35,930 bases of DNA from CAZTTG01 sp964615935 (GTDB taxonomy: Bacteria; Planctomycetota; UBA1135; GCA-002686595): assembly GCA_964615935.1 (NCBI GenBank), contig CAZTTG010000064.1:1-35930 (forward strand), in the 5' to 3' direction. The number at the start of each line of letters is the position of its first letter. The first letter of the stretch is position 1. The notes beneath the pieces are model-generated. The model saw nothing but the letters and a program-made list of their open reading frames with translations. It ran no database searches and had not been told where the DNA came from. Positions 31,154 to 35,930 of the stretch are shown in pieces. Position numbers and translations under genes: made by a program.

Positions 31154-32634
31154 CCCACGACTACTTCCCCGCGCCGCACACACCCCTGCAGGGGATCCGC
31201 AAGCTCCCCGCGGGCTGCTCGGCGGTCTTCTCCGACGGGGAGCTCTCCCTTCGACGGTACTGGGACCTGGCCGACCACTTCGGCGACGGCCAGGCGCAGG
31301 CGAGCCCCGCCGAGCTCGCCCGGGAGCTCGATCACCGGATCGGCCTGGCCGTCCAGCGCCGCCGCCGCAGCGACGTGCCGGTGGGGGTCTTCCTCTCGGG
31401 CGGGATCGACTCCTCCACCGTGCTGGCGCACCTGGCCGAGCAGGTCGGACCGGGCGTGCCGGTCTTCGCCCTGGGGCACGACCGCCGCGCCTTCGACGAG
31501 GCGCGCTTCGCCGCCCGCACGGCCGAGCACTTCCAGGCCGACTACAACGAGCTGATCCTGGGCCGCGAGGACCTCGAGGAGGGCCTGCGCCTCGTGGGCC
31601 GGGGCCTGGACGAGCCCCTGGGGGACGCCTCCACCATCCCCACCCACCTCCTGGCGCGCTTCGCCCGCCAGAAGGTCAAGGTGGTGCTGTCGGGAGAGGG
31701 CGGCGACGAGCTCTTCGCGGGCTACCCGACCTACCTCGGCAGCCGCTTGGCCGACGGCTTCCAGCGCCTGCCCGGCTGGGTCCGCCGCGGCCTGGCCCGC
31801 GCGGCCCGGGCGACGGTGCCGGTGAGCATGGGGAACGTGGGCCTCGACTACCTTCTCGGCCGCTTCCTCGCGGGCGCCGGCATGGACCGCATCGAGCGGC
31901 ACCACACCTGGTTCGGGAGCCTCTCCCCCCAGCGCCAGGCCGGGCTGCTCTCGCCCCGCCTCGCCGCCGCCGTGGAGGGCGACGATCCCTTCGGCTCGGC
32001 CCGCGAGCGGCTCGCCGGCAAGCGCCTCCCCGACGGTCTGTCGGAGCTCCTGTACTCCGACTTCACCATGTACCTGCAGGACGACCTGCTCACCAAGGTC
32101 GACCGCTCGACCATGCTGGCCTCGCTCGAGGCGCGCAGCCCCTTCCTCGACCACGAGCTGGCCCAGTTCGCGGCCGGCCTGCCCTCGCGCTACAAGCTGC
32201 GCGGGCGGACGGGCAAGTGGATCCTGCGCCAGGCGGTGCGCCACCGCCTGCCGAAGGAGATCCTCCGCCGCCGCAAGCGCGGCTTCAACATCCCCTTCTC
32301 GCAGTGGCTGCTGGAGGGGCTGGGCGAGAGCCTGCGCCAGCGCTTCTCGCGGGAGCGGGTGGAGGCCCGCGGCCTCTTCTCCCACGCGGGGATCTCGGGC
32401 CTCCTGGACCAGCACCTGCGGCGCCAGGCCGACCACCGCAAGCCGCTGTTCACCCTGCTGATCCTCGACCTGTGGTGCGACCGCGTCTTCGGCGAGGGCG
32501 GCGCGGTCCCCGTCGCCGACTCGAGCGAGCCCGAGGTGGTGATCCAGCCCGCCGAGCGCCCGCCAGCCGGCGCCTACCCCCCCGGATCGGGATCCCCGGA
32601 GGCCTCCGCGCCCGCGAAGCGCTCCCGGACATAG
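31123..32634 (+). CDS. asnB: asparagine synthetase, C-terminal ATP-dependent synthetase part (frame broken)
   Basis: From about 31126 a different frame reads DPIGLRRYLTHDYFPAP, then the PP-loop FLSGGIDSSTV (ATP site), LSGEGGDELFAGYP, and TKVDRSTMLASLEARSPFLD, all intact through to TAG 32632-32634. A GTG at 31123 could in principle start this part alone, but its ribosome binding site is poor. AsnB-type enzymes move glutamine ammonia onto an acyl-AMP; besides asparagine synthesis, such genes in glycan clusters amidate sugars. The missing segment normally links the two domains and carries the FASE region lining the ATP/ammonia path, so a two-protein enzyme is doubtful. The 3' end overlaps the convergent phosphatase-like gene by 61 nt. 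Confidence 0.75.
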   Translation: MDPIGLRRYLTHDYFPAPHTPLQGIRKLPAGCSAVFSDGELSLRRYWDLADHFGDGQAQASPAELARELDHRIGLAVQRRRRSDVPVGVFLSGGIDSSTVLAHLAEQVGPGVPVFALGHDRRAFDEARFAARTAEHFQADYNELILGREDLEEGLRLVGRGLDEPLGDASTIPTHLLARFARQKVKVVLSGEGGDELFAGYPTYLGSRLADGFQRLPGWVRRGLARAARATVPVSMGNVGLDYLLGRFLAGAGMDRIERHHTWFGSLSPQRQAGLLSPRLAAAVEGDDPFGSARERLAGKRLPDGLSELLYSDFTMYLQDDLLTKVDRSTMLASLEARSPFLDHELAQFAAGLPSRYKLRGRTGKWILRQAVRHRLPKEILRRRKRGFNIPFSQWLLEGLGESLRQRFSRERVEARGLFSHAGISGLLDQHLRRQADHRKPLFTLLILDLWCDRVFGEGGAVPVADSSEPEVVIQPAERPPAGAYPPGSGSPEASAPAKRSRT

Positions 32635-33164
32635 CGCTGCAGCACCGGATACTGCGGGGGCAGGTGGTAGTGGAGGTCCATCTCCAGGAGGGCCTTCCAC
32701 ACCGGCCATCCCTGGACCTCGACGCGGTAGAGCGCGGTCACCAGGCCGGTCTTGTCGGAGCCGCTGTGGCAGTGGTAGAGCAGCGGCAGCTTCTCCTCGT
32801 CGGTCAGGAGGGCCTTGATCGACTGCCACTCCTCCTCGGTGGGCTCCCGGCGCGTGGAGAGCGGGATGTGGTGGATCTCGATGCCGTGCTCCGCGGCCAG
32901 CTCGGGGCCGTAGTCGCGCAGGGTGGGCTTGATCACCAGGATGGTCTTCAGCTCGTACTCGCGGATCCAGCGATCGAGCTGGGAGCGGCTGGGCTGCCCG
33001 GAGCGATAGAGCCTCCCCGGCACCACCGTGTCGAAGTTCTTCCGCACGAAGAAGTCCCAGGAGAAGGCCACGGCCGCGACCGTGAAGAGCGCGGCGAGGA
33101 CCAGGAGGAATCGCCGCCTGCGCCGGCGCCTTCGGAGCCGCTTCTCGTCCTTCTCGCTCGCCAT
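32574..33164 (-). CDS. membrane-anchored dual-specificity/tyrosine phosphatase-like protein with CX5K signature
   Basis: ATG 33164 (AGAGGA about 8 nt upstream) gives 196 residues. A strongly basic N-terminus (KRLRRRRRRRR) and one membrane helix (about 19-38) anchor a DSP/PTP domain. VVPGRLYRSGQPSRSQLD is the usual entry of this bacterial subfamily (key part YRSGQP). The signature is HCHSGSDKTG: catalytic Cys132 is present, but the position of the phosphate-binding Arg in CX5R is Lys138. That could weaken catalysis or change specificity. The domain lies on the far side of the membrane if the basic N-terminus stays inside. The substrate is unknown. Confidence 0.82.
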   Translation of the reverse strand: MASEKDEKRLRRRRRRRRFLLVLAALFTVAAVAFSWDFFVRKNFDTVVPGRLYRSGQPSRSQLDRWIREYELKTILVIKPTLRDYGPELAAEHGIEIHHIPLSTRREPTEEEWQSIKALLTDEEKLPLLYHCHSGSDKTGLVTALYRVEVQGWPVWKALLEMDLHYHLPPQYPVLQRYVRERFAGAEASGDPDPGG

Positions 33165-33281
33165 GCTTCGATCCTCTCCCGGGCGCTCTGGGCGCCCGCG
33201 AGCAGCCAGTCGTAGCAGAGGGGACCGGCGCGTCAAGGGCGAGGGCGCCGGAGCGGGGCTTTCCCCGCGCGGCCCGCGCCG

Positions 33282-33287
33282 TATGCT
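33282..33287 (+). promoter_or_regulatory. -10 box TATGCT six bases before an ATG (leaderless type)
   Basis: TATGCT is followed by CGGGCC and the aminotransferase start ATG at 33294. No Shine-Dalgarno fits in between. A weak TTTCCC lies 16 nt upstream. Confidence 0.5.
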
Positions 33288-33293
33288 CGGGCC

Positions 33294-34463
33294 ATGGAAG
33301 GCCTGCGCTGCAGCGGGATCATGGAGCCCCCCATCGTCGCCCTCAAGCGGCGGCTCTTCCCCGGGGGCAGCGTGCCGGGCGACATCCTGGACCTCAACCA
33401 GGCGGTCCCCTCCTGGCCGCCGCCCGAGGTCGTGCTGCGGGCGGCGGCCGAGGCGGGGGGCAGCCCGGCGGGCGCGCGCTACACCGAGGATGCGGGCCTC
33501 GGCGAGCTGCGCGCGGCCGTGGCGCGCCACCTCGCCGGACGCCACGGCGCGCGGATCGAGCCGGAGCAGGTGCTGATCTGCGCCGGGGCCAACATGGGCT
33601 TCTCCATCCTCGCCCAGGCCCTGTGCTCGACCGAGCGGCGCGCGCACCTGGTCACGCCCTACTACTTCAACCACCCCATGGCGGTTCAGCTCGCCGGCGG
33701 CGCCGTCTGCGAGCGGCGCCTCCCCGCCGGACTCTCCCTGGCCGAGGCCGTCGAGGGCGGGCTGCTCGAGGCCCGCGCGGGCGAGATGATCCTGCTGGTC
33801 AACCCCTCCAATCCGAGCGGGCGGACCCACTCGCGCGAGGACGTGGGCGCGCTGCTCGAGCACGCGCGGACGAGCGGCGCCTTCCTGGTGCTCGACGAGA
33901 CCTACCTGGAGTTCTTCCCGCGGGACGAGGAGCCCGTCACCCTGGCGAGCCTCCCGGGGTGGAGCGAGCACGGGGCGGTGGTCGGCACCTTCTCCAAGTC
34001 CCTGGCCATCACCGGCCACCGCGTCGGCTACCTGGCCTGCTCGGCGGCGCTGCTGGAGGAGCTGCTCAAGGTCCAGGACACCCTGGTCATCTGCGCCCCC
34101 CACCCGGGCCAGCGCGCCGCCCTGGCCGGCCTGGCGTGGGAGGGGCTGGCGGGCTGGCAGGCCGGGCGCCGCGCCGAGATGGACGGGCGGGTGCGCGCCT
34201 TCCGCGAGGCGCTCGAGGTGCAGGACGCCGGCCTCGAGGTCGAGTCGAGCGGCGCCTTCTTCGCCTACCTTCGCCACCCCTTCGAGGGGAGCTCCTGGGA
34301 CGTCGCCCGCCAGCTCGTGCGCGAGGAGCGGGTCTTCGTGCTGCCCGGCGCCTGCTGCGGCGCCGGGGAGGAGGGCTGCCTGCGCGTGGCCGTGGGCAAC
34401 GCCGACGAGGCCGCGCTGCGGATCGCCGCCGAGCGAATGGGCCGCCTCGCGCGCGGGGTCTGA
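33294..34463 (+). CDS. PLP-dependent aminotransferase, class I/II
   Basis: ATG 33294 gives 389 residues, the normal length for fold-type I. Recognised segments are ARYTEDAGLGELRAAVARHL (key part YTEDAGLGELR), VLICAGANMGF (cofactor phosphate region), LLVNPSNPSGRTHS with the PLP-stacking Asn, LVLDETYLEF with the pyridine-binding Asp, and GTFSKSLAITGHRVGY with the Schiff-base Lys. The arginine-rich C-terminus CLRVAVGNADE fits the substrate carboxylate site. The substrate is unknown; aspartate- or aromatic-type relatives are likely. It converges with proC (12-nt gap). Confidence 0.88.
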   Translation: MEGLRCSGIMEPPIVALKRRLFPGGSVPGDILDLNQAVPSWPPPEVVLRAAAEAGGSPAGARYTEDAGLGELRAAVARHLAGRHGARIEPEQVLICAGANMGFSILAQALCSTERRAHLVTPYYFNHPMAVQLAGGAVCERRLPAGLSLAEAVEGGLLEARAGEMILLVNPSNPSGRTHSREDVGALLEHARTSGAFLVLDETYLEFFPRDEEPVTLASLPGWSEHGAVVGTFSKSLAITGHRVGYLACSAALLEELLKVQDTLVICAPHPGQRAALAGLAWEGLAGWQAGRRAEMDGRVRAFREALEVQDAGLEVESSGAFFAYLRHPFEGSSWDVARQLVREERVFVLPGACCGAGEEGCLRVAVGNADEAALRIAAERMGRLARGV

Positions 34464-34475
34464 GAGGGGTCGGCC

Positions 34476-35291
34476 TCAGTCGGGGGTGTAGAGGCCCTCC
34501 GCCTTGCGGGCCGAGGTCAGGATCCCCTTGATCATGGCCGAGCTGAAGCCCTGGTGCTCCATCTCGTTGAGCCCGGCGATGGTGCACCCGCGCGGGGTCG
34601 TGACGCGGTCGATCTGCGACTCCGGGTGGGTCTCGCCCTCCAGGAGCAGGCTGGCCGCGCCGCGGGCGGTCTGCGCCGCGAGCCGGAGCGCCTCCTCCGG
34701 ATGGAAGCCGATCTCGATGCCGCCCTGCGAGGCGGCGCGGACGGAGCGCAGGAAGAAGGCGACCCCGCAGGCGCACAGCACCGTGGCCGGGGTCATCATC
34801 TCCTCGGGGATCACCAGGGTGAGGCCGAGGACCTCGAAGAGCTCGCGCGCCTCCTCCAGGGCCTCGGTCGCGCCCTCGGTCGCGGCCAGGCAGGTCATCG
34901 ACTCGCCCAGGGTGACCGCGGTGTTGGGCATGGCCCGCACCACGGGAGCGGGCTTGCCGATGCGCTCCCCGATCTGATCGATCGAGATGCCCGAGACCAC
35001 CGAGATCAACCGGTGACGGGCGGGGTCGATGGCGTCGGCGATGTCGGCCAGGAGCTCCTCCACCTGCTGCGGCTGCACGGCCAGGACCAGGGTGTCGGCC
35101 TCCACCACCGCGGCGCGGTTGTCGGATCCGGTGGGATGCCCGGCCTCGGCCAGCGGATCGAGTCGAGCGGCCTGCCGCCGCGTGATCGCGATGCGCCCGG
35201 GGGAGAGCCGCCCGGCCGCGACCCAGCCCCGGGCCATGGCTCGTCCGAGGTTGCCGCCTCCGAGGATGGCCAGGGAACGATCGTCGTTCAT
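34476..35291 (-). CDS. proC: pyrroline-5-carboxylate reductase
   Basis: ATG 35291 has GGAGG about 11 nt upstream. The 271-residue product has an N-terminal Rossmann motif LAILGGGNLGRAMARG for NAD(P)H, then LAVQPQQVEELL, VVRAMPNTAV (substrate/cofactor site), and the C-terminal dimer/active-site signature RVTTPRGCTIAGLNEMEHQG (key part TTPRGCTIAGL). It catalyses the last step of proline synthesis in the cytoplasm. The length and all motifs are standard. Confidence 0.95.
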   Translation of the reverse strand: MNDDRSLAILGGGNLGRAMARGWVAAGRLSPGRIAITRRQAARLDPLAEAGHPTGSDNRAAVVEADTLVLAVQPQQVEELLADIADAIDPARHRLISVVSGISIDQIGERIGKPAPVVRAMPNTAVTLGESMTCLAATEGATEALEEARELFEVLGLTLVIPEEMMTPATVLCACGVAFFLRSVRAASQGGIEIGFHPEEALRLAAQTARGAASLLLEGETHPESQIDRVTTPRGCTIAGLNEMEHQGFSSAMIKGILTSARKAEGLYTPD

Positions 35292-35324
35292 GATCGGTAT
35301 GCCTCCAGTTGGGTTGCTCGGGCC

Positions 35325-35333
35325 ATCCTAGCA
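35325..35333 (-). promoter_or_regulatory. extended -10 promoter TGCTAGGAT of proC
   Basis: On the minus strand TGC plus TAGGAT (35330-35325) lies about 34 nt before the proC ATG. It is the same nonamer as before the GT39 gene. Confidence 0.45.
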
Positions 35334-35361
35334 GGCTCATGGCGCCCCCCGTGCCCCGCGC

Positions 35362-35389
35362 TTGTCCCCCGAGTGGGATCCCCTACACT
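35362..35389 (+). promoter_or_regulatory. sigma70-type promoter of the peptide transporter
   Basis: TTGTCC (35362-35367), 16 nt, TACACT (35384-35389). The leader of about 55 nt ends with AGGAG 6 nt before the ATG at 35452. Confidence 0.55.
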
Positions 35390-35451
35390 GCTGCGCCCCC
35401 ATCGCCGCGGGTCGATCCCCGGCCGCGGCTGCTCGAACCCCAGGAGAATCC

Positions 35452-35930
35452 ATGTCGACCGCTCCCGCCAGCGAGACCCCCGCGGAGCCGACCCCCGGAA
35501 AGGCCTTCGGGCGCCCGTACTGGATGCTCAACGGCATCGAGGCCTTCGAGCGGCTGGCCTACTTCGGCGTCCGCTCGGTGGTGGCGCTCTACATCATGCA
35601 GGCCACGGAGCCCGGCGGGCTGCACCTGACGGCCATGCACAAGGGCGTCATCTACGCCTGGTGGGCCATCTTCCAGTCCTTCCTGCCCATCGTGACCGGG
35701 GGCATCGCCGACCGCTACGGCTACAAGCGGGTGCTGGTCTTCGCCATCACCATGAACGCCGCCGGCTACGTGATGATGGCCAACTTCCACGACTACGTGG
35801 GCTTCTTCGCCGGCATCCTGGTGCTGGCCACCGGCACGGCCTTCTTCAAGCCCGCCCTGCAGGGCTCCATCGCCCAGAACCTGACCAAGAAGAACTCCTC
35901 GGTGGGCTGGGGCATCTTCTACTGGGTGGT
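35452..35930 (+). CDS. POT/PTR-family oligopeptide transporter (3' end cut by window)
   Basis: ATG 35452 follows AGGAG with a 6-nt gap. The visible 159 residues contain the POT N-terminal signature: YWMLNGIEAFERLAYFGVRS (key part ExxERxxYFGxR), GGIADRYGYKRVLVFA between helices 2 and 3, and GTAFFKPALQGSIAQNLTKK, where GxxxFKP matches the second POT signature. KKNSSVGWGIFYW leads into the next helix. It would import di-/tripeptides with protons. It is divergent from proC across a 160-nt gap with promoters in both directions. Confidence 0.92.
   Translation, partial: MSTAPASETPAEPTPGKAFGRPYWMLNGIEAFERLAYFGVRSVVALYIMQATEPGGLHLTAMHKGVIYAWWAIFQSFLPIVTGGIADRYGYKRVLVFAITMNAAGYVMMANFHDYVGFFAGILVLATGTAFFKPALQGSIAQNLTKKNSSVGWGIFYWV

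Overview
The window is a stretch of very GC-rich bacterial chromosome (clearly above 70 % G+C by eye) carrying about 25 protein genes. I saw no rRNA, tRNA, CRISPR array or insertion sequence. The gene content suggests Planctomycetota, possibly one of the deep-branching very high-GC lineages. The evidence is a Ser/Thr kinase with an N-terminal zinc ribbon and a C-terminal membrane region, a planctomycete-type ECF-like sigma factor, several sulfatase-fold enzymes, a large TPR/FG-GAP/ASPIC-UnbV protein and secreted proteins with conserved C-terminal modules. Acidobacteriota or another high-GC phylum cannot be excluded without a phylogeny.

Layout. 1-2163: 3' part of an ABC-2 permease fused to a CPBP protease. 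2737-3759: TlpA-like periplasmic thiol protein. 3780-3893 (-): an unrecognised 37-residue, extremely basic protein with its own promoter. 3991-8614: two divergent membrane-anchored sulfatase-fold enzymes, the second followed by an ApaH-like phosphoesterase. 9343-13698: divergent SGNH hydrolase and giant FG-GAP/UnbV protein. 13783-17536 (-): secreted cysteine-rich protein and Ser/Thr kinase. 17811-19298: secreted protein interrupted by an in-frame TAG. 19324-23152 (-): vitamin B6 operon pdxR(mocR)-pdxS-pdxT, with an ECF sigma factor coupled to its end by a GTGA overlap. 23262-24670 (-): EamA transporter and acyl-CoA thioesterase. 24809-28046: NUDIX hydrolase, degenerate cyanophycinase-like protein and sulfatase-like lipoprotein, tightly packed. 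28054-32634: GtrA, a GT39/ArnT-like glycosyltransferase and a damaged asparagine synthetase. 32574-33164 (-): membrane-anchored phosphatase-like protein with a CX5K signature. 33294-35291: aminotransferase and proC, convergent. 35452-end: POT/PTR peptide transporter, truncated by the window edge.

How it fits together. The strongest functional unit is the PLP salvage/de novo block, where PdxR, PdxS and PdxT share a strong promoter and a perfect inverted-repeat operator overlapping the start of pdxR. A second theme is envelope and surface chemistry: three alkaline-phosphatase-superfamily enzymes that all carry Thr at the nucleophile position, GtrA, GT39, SGNH hydrolase and secreted proteins. 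Promoters have recognisable TANNNT -10 boxes. In three cases the box lies only 6-7 nt from the start codon, which suggests leaderless transcripts.

Points most worth a second look: the amber-split secreted gene, the asnB deletion/frameshift, the exact 3 x 61-residue repeat in the kinase membrane region, the tiny basic protein, the pdxR operator with its coupled sigma factor, the degenerate cyanophycinase-like protein and the CX5K phosphatase. All assignments come from reading motifs; no database search was run.
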